NCBI GenBank assembly: GCA_030267565.1
Contig: BRXU01000026.1
Coordinates: 1,512,501 to 1,576,500 of the forward strand
DNA: 64,000 nt
Direction: 5' to 3'
From: Pleodorina starrii
Lineage: Eukaryota; Chlorophyta; Chlorophyceae; Chlamydomonadales; Volvocaceae
A program made the position numbers and the translations under genes. The notes below the pieces were generated by a model, which saw only the letters and a program-made list of their open reading frames with translations, was not told the DNA's origin and did no database searches. Below, in pieces: positions 12,209-25,376 of this stretch. The stretch's first letter is position 1; every line of letters starts with the position of its first letter.

Positions 12209-15200
12209 GGGGGGTAGGAGGGGAGGGGAGGAGAGGGGCGGGGAGGGGGGTAAGAGAGGCGATGTAGGGAGGTAAAACAGAAGATACCGCAGCGGAGACG
12301 GAGACGGCGTTGGCGATGTAGGGGGGAGGAGGGGAGAGGGACGGGGCAACGGGGTGAGGGGTAAGAGAGACGATACCGCAGCGGGGGGTGGGGGGGACGT
12401 GGGCGACGATGTAGGGGGAGGTGCGGGGAGGGTGGGGGGAAAGGTGTGTGTGTGTGTTTGGCGGGTGGGGAAGGGGAAGACAGGGGAGGGTGGAGTATGT
12501 GACAGTATCCAAGAAGTTGCCAGAGGGGGGGGGGACCTGCGGACAGCCGTGGAGTATAGCGGGTGTCCTATGTTTTTTTCCGTCGTGGTGTTGTTGTTGA
12601 GTATAGCGGGCGTCCTATGTTTTTATTCGCTTGCGAGTGGGAAGGGGGGAAGGGAAGGTGGTGGTGGGGGGCGCAGTGAGGGCCGGTCAGGGAGAGGTTG
12701 TTTGGGCGGTTGGGAGGTGAAAAGAAGATACCGCAGCGGAGACGGAGACGGCGTTAGCGAACGGACCCGGAACCCGGCGGTTGGGGGAGGAAGGGGTGGT
12801 TGGAGTGAGTGCTTGGAGTGGTTGGAGTGAGTGCTTTGGCGGTTGGGAAAGGAGGAAGAAGGAAGGCGGTGGTGACGGTGGCAGCAGCAGCAGCAGCGGC
12901 GGCCAGGGGAGGGAGGGGGCGGGTGAGGGCGGAGCTGAGGCGGGGCCTCGCGCCTCGGCGCCGAGGCGGCCTGCCAGCGCGTCTGTGGCGGCGGCGGCGG
13001 CGGCGGCGGTGGTGATGCTCTGCTGTATGGTGGCGGCTTTCGGATTGTTAATCATTTTGCGGGGGCGAGGAGTTGGGGGCCGGGGCTGGCTTTTTGCGTT
13101 GACGGGTTTTGAGTGTCGAGGTGGTGCGCTGGATGTGGGGATGGGATGTGTGGCTGGGTGTGCTTGTGTATGCTTTGATGGAATTCAAACTCCCCCGGAC
13201 ACACATCGACCCGCTGATGCGAGATGCTGGCAGGTGGTGTGGGTGAGTGTGTGGTGGTCGCGACGCGGAGGCGAGAGAGCATCTCAAAGCTTGTTGGTAA
13301 CGATATGGCACGGTACGACATGGTTGTCGTACCTGTCGGTAGTGACGTACTGACGTACTGGTGATCGCGGTCGGGCACGGCGGACATGGCGGCTGCCGGT
13401 TCGCGGCAGCGGACAGGTCCCCGGTCTGAGTCTCGTCTCTGTGATAACTGATGATACGTGTCGCGGCGCGCCCCAATCATGCCCGCCCCTCTCCCCCCCG
13501 TCCTCCCCCACACACGTGCCTTTCGCATTTTGGTGACGTACCCTGGTGCCGTACGATGTGGGGGAGGTCAGTGTCGTACGTCATTCGTAGCCGGGTCGGT
13601 CGGTCGGTCGCTCTTCAACACTGCATCCTCCGGACCCAGAGCCGGCGCGCGCGTGCAGATAATCAAGGTGCCGGTAGTTGGTTGGGTTGATTACCGGTAG
13701 TCATGTCGTGTGTCGCTAACTGGCTTTGAAAGGGGATTGCCTCGGCGACTACCGAAGTCGCTCTCTTCTCGCCTCGCCTCGTCTCGCCTCGTCTTGTGTT
13801 CCACAATCTGCTTTTGCTTTTGCTTTGCTTTGCTCTGCTTAGGTCAGATGGGGGTCAGATGGGATGGGATGATCATGCTTTTTAAGTCGTCGTTGCGTTG
13901 TGAGTACGGAAGGGTGCTTGTGTGTGTAGGGGGGGGTGGGATGGTAATGGGGTATTACGTCTTTCTACCTGGCTTTCCTCGGGCGGCGGCTGTGAGGCTT
14001 ATGAGGGGTTGTGAGGGGTAACGCAACATTGTGTCATACGGATGTCGTACGGGACTGTGTCTCTGCGTGTGTCTGTATGTGTGTATGTGGTTGCAGGGGC
14101 GACGTGGGGAGCGCAGACGGTTCGCGCGATTACGGTTGTTGGCTCCGAAGCCGCGACGTGACACGTAAAAGACGGCAGGAGACACGGTCGCGGTCGCGTT
14201 TTCCCATCGGTCGGATCGGCCCCGGGTCATGTCCGGGTCCGGGTCCGCGGACCTACATTCATCCATTCAGCGCGTTGATGCGCATACCGGTACCTCCCTC
14301 CCTGCTTCGCTGCCTCCCTCTCTGCCCGCCCGGGACTTGCCCGTCCCGGAAGCTCGCCTGGCTCGAGGGGTGGGGGCGGAGGGGTCCTAGGGTTTGGCAT
14401 CCCAAGGGGTGGCATGGACACGTCACGTCAGCCTGGCCGGGCAGGCAAACCAAATACCAAAACCAGGAGCCGTTCCGTGCGCCACCGGCAGGCAGTGTGT
14501 AGGGGCTGTGAGCGAGAGCCAGTGGCAGGGAGTGCTTGGTGATGATGAACTGATGATGTAAGCAGGCAGCCGTGATGGCGGGCGGCGAGGTAGGGAGCGG
14601 AATCAGGAGACGAGCAGCTGCGTAAGCCCTGCCGAGGATGACAGCAGAGAGAGCAATGCAACGGGGTTACTGCTTACTGGTGTTACTGGTGTCACTGGTG
14701 TCACATGAAGCATGATGATGCGAAAGGGGGGAGGGGGGGACGACTCGCACCCGGTGATGGTCACCTAGGTACTTCGCTACTAGCCTCCACCGTCCGCCCT
14801 CCCAAAAGAGACGCCTTCCCTCCCCCCTCCCGGCTCCGGCCTATACGTGGATAACCTCCCCCCCCAGTGCAGTCCTCATACGGTACTTGTTCACACCTAT
14901 CACACACACACACACACACACCTGGTTCCAGACTGCCCATCCGTTAGGTCCTGTTAGGTAGACCGCCGAGACAAGGCACGCAAACACGGCAAACGTTCGT
15001 AACCGCCCATCAACCGCTTCCTCAAAGCCGACAGTCCCCCCCCCGCTACCGTTTACGCTTTACGGGCTCCGGCCTATTACGCGGATAAACCCCCCTGGGG
15101 TGGTGTTGCTGTTACAGCGGGCTCCGGAACCCTTCCCTCGGAAGCGCAGGGCCACACGGAGCCAGGGAGGGCCAACGGGGCGCTGCGCTGCAGCGTACCG

Positions 15201-16607
15201 TAACGTATCGTATCGTGTCGGGAACGGCCGCCCAGGCAGAGAAAGGTCTGGCGCGCACACAAGAGCCCCCAGACGGGCAAAAGCCCCCCGTCGGGCAAAG
15301 TTCTATAGCCCAGGTTGGGTCGTGCGTTGCGCAGAAAGCGGGACGCAGAAACCAGGACTCGCAACCAGCAGCGGAGCACGCTCCGCGCCAGGCGCCCGGG
15401 TTGCCCCAGGCAGGGCTCTGATAGCGGGGATGTTTTGGCGGGTGCATTCGAGTCAGGACAGCAGGGTCAACTATACCGAGAGCCGGAGGAGCAGCGCCAT
15501 GGTCATGGCGTGGCCCGCCGTGCTGTAGCCCAGGGGAGCAGCTGCCAGCATTTCAGCGTACTACAATGTACCGTACTACCTCGCCGCGAACACGCAGAAG
15601 ATCTGGCGGCTGAGCGGAATGGGCCGGGCCGGTTGTGGCTTTTTGAGGGGCGACCGGGTGAGGTACTTGGCTAGCGCCAAGCGCACCGGCGCAGTCCCGG
15701 CCGGGCACGCCCGCGAGTAGCACATTTCGGACGCAAAAGACGGGTATCCGATTACGAATGGAATCCACTGTTGCCATGCAAAACTACCACCCGAAACAAG
15801 CTTTACCATTGCGGTGGCTTCGTGATGTGTGAGCCACATCACCTGGGAATGGCTAGCTGGCTCCATGCATTGCATGGAGAGCGACTGCCGGAGCCGGGTA
15901 CACTTCGTCGCTGGGTATGCGGGCTAGGTAACAAATGAATTTCATACTGAAAACATGTAGTTACGATGATCCGGGGTAATATATACCGTAAGCATTCCAA
16001 ATGGTTGAAGCGCAGTCCGTTCAAAGGTCGGCAACAGCGTTTGAACTTCGCTTCGCCTTCCGTTGAACTCATCAGATTGCAGGGATAAAATCAAGCGAAA
16101 GTATGTAACTGAAACCCTAGATGAGCCCTGATAGGGTGTGCCGGGAGCAAGACAACAATTTGCCTCGCATACCGGTAAGCAAGATAAATCAAAACGTCAA
16201 GTAAAAATTTCTGCTCAGAATATGTTAAACAGTATATCTAGGGACAGCTTTACGAAATGCAAGTCACAGGCAGTACCGGTACTTCCATTTCCGACATCGG
16301 TATTCCGTCCTAAACACGGAACGCCATACCTAACTGCCCGTTAAACCCCGTATCATTATGCTTAAAACAACTTGCTGGGCGGTCGAACAGAAGATATTAT
16401 CATAAGGAAGGTGGAAGGAGCGGCAAGGTTTCGGAGCGTTAAAACAATGACCTAACCAGCTGCATTTGGCCTATGTCGGGAAAGGATTGTCAGAGTCCCT
16501 ACTCTAGGAAGTCGAGGTCCTAAGATTACCCAATCAGGATTTACCTTAACCTGGCACAATTATCATACTTTGAATTTCATTGTGTTCGGCGAAAGTAGAT
16601 TTATAGA
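12209..16607. other. 4.4-kb spacer between the carrier and FNT genes
   Basis: I see no convincing gene here. The left part (12280-12765) has two good copies and one fragment of motif A. The middle (13280-13620) has repeated GACGTAC-type words and a GGTC run. Motif-B copies lie at 14832 and 15064, and a (CA)n tract at about 14900. From about 15.6 kb the sequence becomes more AT-rich and holds only short overlapping frames. The right end should contain the FNT promoter. Confidence 0.5.
12721..12765 (-). repeat. Dispersed motif A, near-full copy
   Basis: This copy reads GATACCGCAGCGGAGACGGA and continues GACGGCGTTAGCGAACGG, the reverse of the motif-A consensus. It lies downstream of the carrier gene. 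A second copy starts at 12280. Confidence 0.7.
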
Positions 16608-19600
16608 ATGCTTCCGCAGGAACCTGCAGCGCTTCCCTTACAGGGCGAGAAAGATGATAGCGCGCGCGACAGCCCTGCAGAAGACGGCCTGGCGGATGCA
16701 GCCGGTGGTTGCCGACTAGTCCAGGACGTTGAGTCCGGGCAGGTTATGCCCTCAAATAAGGCTTCCCAAAGCCACATAAATGGAGTCAACGGTGCTTTTG
16801 CGGGGCAAGCGGCCGGCGAGTTTGGCCCGTCGCTCGTCGCCATATCGAACATCGCTGGGCTTCCCAACGACGTTGACGGCTTGCCAGCCCGGACGGGCTC
16901 TTTTAAACCTGGTCGCACGTCGAGCTTCCAGGGGAGGCAGCGGGGGCCGTCGTCCGCGCCGGTGGCCTCCCATGCATTCAAGCTTGCTCCCCAGCACGAC
17001 GAACATCAGGAGGTTGCAGCCTCCTGTATATTTACGCCTAAGCAGACCTACGACCATATCGTCGCTACAGGCGAGAGCTGTGTTACAGTCGGACTGCGCT
17101 TCTAACGCAAGTGTCGTTGGGCCTGGTCAGTTGTTGTCCAGGCCCCGCAATTCCCACAGTTGCTAAGCCTCGTGTGTATAGAAGGCGTGTGTGAATTATA
17201 TCTTGCAAGAATTATGGCGACCCGAAATACAGGCTGGACTGGGGTCGAAACCATCAATGCGCTGTCAGAAGCGTCTTAACACATCAGGTCGTTCCCTGCC
17301 CTTGTGACAGGCGTCGCCAAGACGCAGCTTACTCTGGCAAAGCAGGTAATTGATTCCGCAGTTGGCTGATTTAGGGTTCGCAGTTAGGTTGGTTACGTTC
17401 CCAGCTTCCTTAAGACCCCCCTCGCGCTGCCCACGCCCACGCTGCAGTGCTGGGAGGTCTGTCATTGCTCATCGCGCGGCGGCGCGGGATAGCGCACACA
17501 CACACACACACACCTATAACACACATACAGTACACATACAAACGCACGGGTACAAAGGCACAGCGCCTTTGCGCGCCGCTCCCCCAAAGTCCTCTGGTGT
17601 TGATGAGCGCCTGCCCCACATCTGCTTCCCGGCTTCTGCCAGCAACCCTGCTCTCCTCAGCCCTCTCCTCAGCCCCCTCAACCCCCCTCCCTCCCCGCCC
17701 CCTCCTCCCCCCCCCGCGGCGCAGGTCACTCAGGGCGTGATGGCGGGCTTCTACATCTCCTTCTCCTTCATGCTGTGCATGACGGTCGGCGGCCAGGTGC
17801 GGACAGACGTTTCGAAAACCCCAAAAACCCTAAAACAGCCCTTACCCCCTTGGCGGCCGAAAAGAAAGATGAGGAAGCAAAGATCGACACCGCAGCGAAA
17901 GCGGAAGGGGGGGTTTGAGTGCAATGGGTCGTTGGATCTGGTAGCAGCAACAGCAACAGCAGCAGCAGCAGCAGGGGAGGGCACCCCTTCCACCCAGCGG
18001 CGCCCTCCCCTGCTCCTCCCCCGCCGCCCCTTACCGGCCCTCGCCCCCTCGCCCCCACCCTCCCTCTCCCTCTCCCTGCCTGCCTGCCTGCCTGCCTGGC
18101 TGCCAGATCGAGACCATTCAGCACGAGCACCCGGGCATCTACAACCTCATTCTGGGGTCGGTGGGCTTCCCCCTGGGCCTCACAGTCATCATGGTAGGTG
18201 GGTTTGGGGTGTGGGGGATGGGTGCGGGGGTGGGGGGGGTGGGGGTAAGAGTGGGATGCGTCGTTGGATCTGGATCTGGATCTGATGGAGGGCCGGGAAG
18301 GGGGGGGGGGCGGGAAGGGCCGGGGCGGGGCCGCGGCGAGGGCGCAAGGGGGTTCCCCTGGACTTGTTCGGAACCCCCTCCCGACCTCCTCTAACAACGG
18401 CGGCGGCAGCGGCCCTGCAGAACCCGAAGTATTCATTACACTACTCGCCGTAATACTACTCGCAACGATTACGAACCCGCGTCACCGTCCTCCTGGCCGG
18501 CCCCCCCCCCGGGCCCCGGGCCCCCCCTATACGTGGATACCCCCCCCCCGCCTCCCTCCCATCGCTGCGGTTTCATCTTGCCCCACCCTTTCCTCCCCCC
18601 CAACCCTCCGACCCCAACCCCGACCCCCAACCCAACCCCCAACCCACTCAGGTGGTGGGTGCTGATCTGTTCACCAGTTCCTGCATGTACATGATGACCG
18701 CCTGGCTGGAGGGCAGAGTGGCCACATACTACGTAATCAAGGTGGGGAGGGAGATGGGGGTTGTGTGTTTGTGTATTGGGGAGAGGAGGCGAGGCGGTGT
18801 GTGTGTGTGGGGGGGGAGGAGATGAGACCGAAGCGGTGGCACGGAGGCGACGTTGGCGAACCCGGACCCGGGGGGGTGCGGACCTGGGTCTGGGCCTGGG
18901 CCTGGGTCTGGGCCTGGGCCTGGGTCTGGGTCTGGAGCAGGGCTCTTGGTTGTGTGGTTCTTACAGGTGTGTGGTTGTCACAGGTGTGTGGTCGGCCCCT
19001 AGTGGTGCGAAGGCCTCTCCAGCAATGAAGAGGGGTGTGAGCCAGTGGGGTGCTGTGCAATGCAGTGCAGTGCAGTGCAAGAGGGGGCCGAGGAGGGGGC
19101 CTGGTGCCCGCTGGTGGTTGCCGTCGGTTTGGCGCTGCTTCCTTCCTCCGGCTCGATGGCTCCTCTTGATGTCTCAGCGTCGTGCCCCCCCCTTACCCTC
19201 AACCAAACTCCAGACCTACCCCCCCTGACCCAACTGCCCAAATCCCCCCTTCACCCTCCCCTCTTCAACCCCCCTCTTCACCCCTCTCCCTCCCTCCCTC
19301 CCTCCCTCTCTCCGTGTTTCCCAGAACTGGTTTGTCTCCTGGTGGTCCAACCTGGCCGGCTGCATCATCATGGCGCAGCTGGTGGTGTGGGCGGGGCTGT
19401 TCGCGGGCGAGAAGTCCAAGTTCCCCATCTACCTGGCACACAAGAAGACGGGAGCCACATTCGGAGCGACGCTGGTCAAGGTGGGGCGGTGCGGGTGTGG
19501 GGTGGGTGGGTGTGTGTCTGTGTGTGTGTGGGGGGGGGGTGTCTGGGTGTGTGTTTGGGGAAATTGTAACGGTGAAGGAAGGAGAGGGGAGTAAAAAGGG

Positions 19601-21302
19601 GTGGGATATCTTTGCACATATACACACGCGCGCGCACCGCACCGCACCTCCGCTTCCCCCTCCCCACGCCCTTCTTCCCACGAGCGCCTCCTGTTGCCTT
19701 CGCAGCCGCCCCTAATGCGCCACCCCTGCCCCCTCTCCGCCTTCTTTTCGCCCCGTTCCCCCATTCGGACCTGGTCAACAGTTCCCGGCTCCCCCCTTCA
19801 CATACACCACACACATAGCACTCATAAGAAATCATCACTCCATCCCGCCCCCCACCCACCCCACCCCCAAAACCCCGCTCACCCCCACCCACCCCACCCT
19901 CAGGGCATCATTTGCAACTGGCTGGTGAACCTGGCGGTGTGGATGGCCAATAGCGCCCGAGATGTGACGGGTGGGTGGGTGGGTGGGGTGGAGTGGAGTG
20001 GGTGGGTGGGGTGGGTGGAGGTGTCTGTGTGTGGGGGGGGGCTTGCCCGCCAGCCCTATCCCTGCGCCGTCCCCTTAAACCTTCTCCCCCGCAAATTCAC
20101 TCTTCAACCCTCCCCTCCCACCACCCCACCCCCACCCCCACCCAGGCAAGGCTGTGGGTGTGTACCTGCCGGTCTCCGCCTTCGTCACTCTGGGCACTGA
20201 GCACGTCATTGCCAACCAGGTGCGTGCCTGTGTAGGTGCGTGTGTGTGTATGCGTGCCTGTGTTTGTGTTCCCACAGAGGGGTTCCCACAGAGGGGCCAC
20301 GGAGGAAGAGCTCAAGAGGAGGAGGGGGAGTCGCGGTGGGAGATGGAGGAAGGGGGGAGAAAGAGGAGGCAGACGGGAAGGGGTTTTCTCCTCTTTCTCC
20401 TGTCCACCTCCGGACCTTGATCCGCCCTCCGGCCCATACGTGGATAACCCCCCCCTCCCGCCCTTCCCCCCTCCCCCCTCAGTTCGAGCTCACTCTCGCC
20501 AAGATGTTGGGCAGCGGCATCCCCCTGCGCACCATCATCGGCAGCAACTTCGTGCCGGCCACCATTGGGAACATAATCGGAGGGGCCTTCTTCGTGGGGA
20601 CGCTGTACGCAGGTGGGGAAGAGCGGGGAGGGGAGGGAAAGGGGTTTTTGGGGTAAAGAAAGAAGACACCGCAGCGAAGGGACGGAGACGGCGTTAGCGC
20701 ACGGACCCTGGATCCTGAACCCAGCAATAATGACCGAACATGCCTGTAACCTCCTCCCACCTCTTCCGTCCCCGCGCGCTTCCTTCGCCCTGTCTGCCTG
20801 GCCCTGGCCGTTACCGCCGCGGTGAGCTGCGGCGGCTGCACGTGCGCAGTGTGTGCGCGTGAAACCGTGTGGCCAAATCGCCCTGCGTCGCATAACCCCC
20901 CTCCGCCGCATGGATGCCATGGATGCAGGCACGTACGGCACGCTGTACGACCGCATCTGGCTCCGTACGACCCAGCTGTACATCTGGATCGTGCCCAAAC
21001 GCACCCGGAAGCGGATCGGGGCGGCGTACGACGTCGTGTACGACAAGTTCTACAACATGGTCGACTGGGAGGCCATCACGGCGCCGCCGGCGCCGCTGCC
21101 GCCACTGCCCGGCGCCGCGCAGCCGTCTTCGGCGCTGGCGCCGGCGGGGCCCGCCAAGAGCATCTCTCGCGCGCTGTCGTCGGCGCTTGCGGATACGCCC
21201 AAGCGGTTGGCGACGGCGGCGGTGGCGGCGACGCGCAACCCGCCGATGACGCCGTTTGAGCGGAAGCGGACGAGCGCCGGCCTGGGGTCGGATGTGGTGT
21301 GA
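16608..21302 (+). CDS. Formate/nitrite transporter (FNT) family channel, NAR1-like
   Basis: FNT proteins are pentameric channels for small monovalent anions (formate, nitrite, bicarbonate in algae). Exons 16608-17070, 17311-17345, 17725-17796, 18107-18193, 18652-18741, 19325-19480, 19904-19970, 20146-20219, 20483-20612 and 20929-21302 join in phase to 515 residues. Six hydrophobic segments follow the family order: GVMAGFYISFSF, GSVGFPLGLTVIM, NLAGCIIMAQLVVWAG, GIICNWLVNLAVWMA, YLPVSAFVTLG and FVPATIGNIIGGAFF. The signatures GADLFTS and GTEHVIAN are present, the latter keeping the central pore histidine (about residue 343). The first 150 residues look disordered and may include targeting sequence. 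A 120-residue basic C-terminal tail (IWIVPKRTRKRIG) is longer than in bacterial members. Intron 1 appears to use a GC donor. The transported anion and membrane are unknown. Confidence 0.9.
17071..17310 (+). other. Probable GC-AG intron in the FNT gene
   Basis: Using donor CAG|GCGAGA and acceptor GACAG|GCG joins HIVAT to GVAKTQLTLAKQ in frame, which matches the usual start of an FNT domain. A GT donor ten bases downstream (GAGAGCT|GTGTTA) also keeps frame but inserts three residues (ESC in place of G) and fits the donor consensus poorly. Confidence 0.6.
20655..20704 (-). repeat. Dispersed motif A, full copy in the last FNT intron
   Basis: This copy reads AGACACCGCAGCGAAGGGAC and then GGAGACGGCGTTAGCGCACGG. 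It matches the copies at 12721, 32335 and 59866-59980. It lies 40 bp after the exon ending at 20612. Confidence 0.7.
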
Positions 21303-24300
21303 GGAGGCGGAGGGGGAGATGGAGGAGGCGGAGGGAGTCGGGAGGTGTGGAGGAGGAGGAGGGCGGGATGGGGTTGGGGTTGGGGTGGGAGGTTGGGGCC
21401 CGTCAGGTGGGAAAGGGAAGCCCCGGGAGCGTGCCGGGGAACTGCTAGCGGTTGGTTGATTGGTTGGTTGGCTGGTTGTTGGCTATGTGGGTTGGAGTCA
21501 ACAGTCCGTTGTCGGGTGTTGAAGTTTTAATACTAATTGGGCACATAAGGCGAGGCTGTGGCTGGTTATAGTTGGTCGATTGAGTAGTTGGTTGGTTGAG
21601 ACGGTTGACAGTTGGCGGTTCACCTTCTGGCGAGTACAGTCGAATAGCATCTTGCGCAAGCGAAGGACAAGCGAACCGAGCTACTATAGCGAATTCTAAA
21701 GCGGTGCGATAAACATTCCGATACATCAACAACCGTCATATGTGTCAGATCTCAGTGCTGGTGGTCGGGAGGGCGGGCGGGCGGGAGGGCGGGCGGTACG
21801 ATACCGTCAGCCAGACAACCCCTCCAATGTGTTGCTGTCTGTCCTCCGGAGCATAGGCCACAGCGCATGCGGGGGAGGTGGAGATTGGGGTGTTTCGTTG
21901 TTCGGACTTCTTTGTCTGGACGGATGATGAGGGGGCGGGACTTTAAACAGCGGTTTCGGGGTTTGTTGCTCTGATCGAGATGGGGGGAAGAAACAACGCT
22001 CTCTCGCTCTCGTTTGTGTCTTCGTGTCGCCATCGCGCGCCTCCAATGGTTGGATGCTGTTCTCCGTCGCAAGGGGCAGCAAAGGGGGGGATTGTGTGCT
22101 GGCGTGGTCTCCGACGTGGACGTGTGTGCGGTGGTCGGTGGTCTCGCTCTTGCTCGAGACGCGCGTTGCGATGGTTGGGGTGGTGGTGGTGGTGGTGGTG
22201 GGGATGGTGGGGAGAGATCTGAGCCGCGGATGGTCGCGAAGGTCCGTAAGGGTGGTTGCTGGTTGGTTGTGGTCGGGGCGGGGCGGGGTGGCGCGGAGAG
22301 GGACCCGACCCGACCCGTGGATCGCTGCTCAGCGACCCATGACGGAGCCGGGACGGATAAGACCGACAGACGGAAAGAAAGGGCAACAACGGGGAGCTGG
22401 TGGGATTGCCCTCCCAACGGGCTGGTGCGCAGTGGAGAGGGAGGGAGAGCGAGCTAGGAGTGAAGGTTGCGGCTGAGAGCCCTTCTCTCTCCCCATGTTG
22501 GGGTCGGCACTCGGCTCGGTTTGGCTGCTCAGCGGGGCGACGACCCAAAAGAGTGCTGTCGTTTCTCAATCGCTGTCGTTTGTTGTTGTGTTGCTCTGGG
22601 GGGAATGAGTGGGGAGGGGAGGGGGCGTAGGGCCAGAAAGAGGGGCGGTTACGGTACCCCCGGCCTCGTACTGGCTCGTTGGCAAGTTTGGGTGCTCTGG
22701 GTTGGGGCGGGTTGAGGTGGTGCATCCGGCATCCGGCACCCACCCGCATTGGGTGGTGGCTGCAGCGTTGGGAACTCGGAGGCTAGGGATGGCGATGGGG
22801 GGGGCGGGCGATCGGTCGGTGTCTGTCGGTGCAAGCGCCGACCTGACCATAAACCCTGAAAAGCGCGCCCGCATTGAGTGGTGGTGTGGGGTGAGGTGGG
22901 TTGATAAACGGCCGATACCGTATCCCTTTCACTCCCTCCCTTCCTCCCTCCCTGAGGATTGTTTCACGGGAGAAAGGGCGTGGCTGCTGCCAAACAGCCG
23001 GCTAGCTGGGGGCTAGCTGGGTGCAAGAGATGGAGTCTGCCCGTTGGTATTTATGCGGTGGGCGGCGCCGTAGCGCTGGTTGCAGCAGCGGGGCAGTATT
23101 TATTTATTTCAGTCATGTACTGCTTTTGCAGTGCAGTAATAAATATATATAGTTGGAAGTCTGTTGCTGCTCAGATTCTTTGTGAAGTATAACTGTATAA
23201 GGGTAATGGCTTGGCCTCGGAGGGCCTCGGTTGGGTTGGGAGGACCCCATCACGTACATTGCGGTTTGTCACGGGGCCTGCCATCGAGAGACGGCTGCCG
23301 GGGCACTGCTGCTCTCGCTGCCGTGTGGGAAGAACTGAACTGCTGCTCCGTGTCTCGCTGCACGCACGGCAGCGCCGAGCGCCGTGCTTTTGCCGTACCG
23401 TATGCGGGGGTCATGCAAGGGGCAGCATCCCAATGGGCTGAAATGGGGTAGGAATGGGAATATGCGCAGCGCACGTGACGATATCCGCGAGCGACGTTGG
23501 GAAGGGGGAGGAGATGTTGGCCTGGCGGGGGCGCAGCCGCCAGCCCCGCCAGCGTCACGACGTGCACACAACGCGCGTGTACCCATTATACGGTAGACCC
23601 TGAATACGAAACAGCGAAAAACTATTTCAGCAGCTGACAAGCAAGGAATGAATGAAATTGGTCCCGGGAGTCACCAGCAGCAGTGGTGGTTGGGTAGGTC
23701 CGGAGTCTGCCCGTGTCTGCTGGAAAGACCCTCGCGCGACAAAGCCCTCGCCACCCTTCCGCTGTATCCCTACGTCCTTTGCGGTACCGCACCGCCCCGC
23801 CTGTGTACCGCACCTCCACCCGCACTGCACTGCACCGCACTGCGTCTCACCTCTCCAGCTGCACCACCCGTAACACCCCGACTGTACAACCTGGTTGTGC
23901 CCGTCTGCCCCCCCCCCCGCCGTCGAGACGGCCTCCTTGGGGCAACGGCAGAGGCCTCTTGAGGGCGAAGAAGCCGCAACGAGCCTCCCTGCTTCCCTGC
24001 TTTCTGGAGCCCAGCCCACTGGCACAACAACAAGAACCACCCCCATCACCAGTCCACCACACCACCACTACCACACCGCCTGCCCAGCAAACCCGCCGGC
24101 CCCTCCCCGCGCCCGAGATAGCCAACCCAAACAGGGCGGCTGCCGCCCGCCTAGGACTAGGAGGGCTGCCAGCCTGCCCACCCGAGGGACTGCCGATTGC
24201 ACCCAGTAGCCAGTACCGGAACCTTCCCCGGAATGATTCCGACCTGCTGTGCCCCTCGCAGGATGACAAGTTGACAACCGATCCCAATGGTTCCTTCCGA

Positions 24301-25146
24301 TAGATTTCTTCCAATGATTCCTTCCAGCCTCTGCCCTGCCTGGGACGCATTGACGCATTGACGAGACCGTGTTGGTGCTAGACGGGCCCGATGAGGTGAG
24401 GTGAGGGGAGGGGAGGGGAGGGGACCACGAAAACGGCGTCGAGCAGGCGTAAGGCGGCTTGGCGGCTCGGCGGCCTGCGATCCTTAGCCCCCTGTACTTT
24501 GCACGGCACGTATGTAAAGGGGAAGTAAGGGGGCCGGGGGCGCCGATCGATGCGGGGATTCGCTGGTGGTGGTCGGTTGTCATTTCTCGGCTCCAGATTC
24601 ATTCGCGAAATGAAGTGAAGGGGTACAGCCTGCAGCGGGCCAGCTGCGTGCTGGACCAGCACAACGTGGAACGAACATGAGAAATGGCAGCTGGGGCTGC
24701 GGTTGCTGGCAGCTGGGGCTGCGGCTCCCGCATCTACATACGGCACATACGATGTCGCCCAGATTCAGAAAGCGCGTGCCGAGCTGCTTGGTAGCTAACC
24801 ATACGGCTTATATTGTCTTAAAGTGCGCCCCTTGACGGATAACCGTTGTGGGGGGACGCATGTTACCAGCCATTTTGGCTCGTACACATGTAATGCCTCA
24901 TGCCTCATGTCTCGCCCTGACGATCTATCGAGCAAGGTTGTTGGTGCCACCCCGCCGCTTCGATCCCCTGTCCTGTCTGCTGACCCAACCTTTAACCTTG
25001 GTGATGGTTGCTGGCTGGCAGATCGGCCTCATGCTATAGCGCTCGCTACGGGCGGCCCATCCGGTATCAATTAGTGGCGGCCCGGCTTCCAGGAGCGAGA
25101 GAGTGCACGGGCAGCTGGACCACCCACCCGCCCGCCCAGGGCTTTG

Positions 25147-25171
25147 GACCCATGGGTGCCACCCATGGGTC
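25147..25171. repeat. Perfect 11-bp-arm palindrome
   Basis: The arms are GACCCATGGGT and ACCCATGGGTC, separated by GCC. It lies 145 bp left of the longer hairpin at 25316. Confidence 0.85.
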
Positions 25172-25315
25172 ATCGAGGAGAGCCATGCAGCCCGCATCCA
25201 CTTTGATTCGTTGGGACGACCTTGGTCCTCGTAAAAGAATTGGAAGGTACCCAAAACATTGGACAAGCAGCTGTGACGCGACGGGAATGACAGCTAGCGC
25301 TTTTCCTGCAGCCCG

Positions 25316-25376
25316 TGGGAGCGAGGTTAGGGGGTACCAGCTCCTCCAGAGGGGGTACCCCCTAACCTCGCTCCCA
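25316..25376. repeat. Perfect 23-bp-arm hairpin
   Basis: The arm at 25316-25338 (starts TGGGAGCGAGGTTAGG) is exactly complementary to 25354-25376, around a 15-base loop. The word CCAGAGGGGG occurs as a direct repeat just before the right arm and again at its end. No gene flanks it closely, so it is more likely a foldback element or small-RNA hairpin than a terminator. Confidence 0.85.

Noticed and set aside
13280..13600. Cluster of GACGTAC words as a regulatory array
   Set aside because: The words are short, irregularly spaced and not tied to a mapped start site, so chance in GC-rich DNA is likely.
21952..22749. Overlapping 220-270-codon minus-strand frames
   Set aside because: They are Pro/Arg/His-rich translations of T/G-rich low-complexity sequence with no conserved motif.
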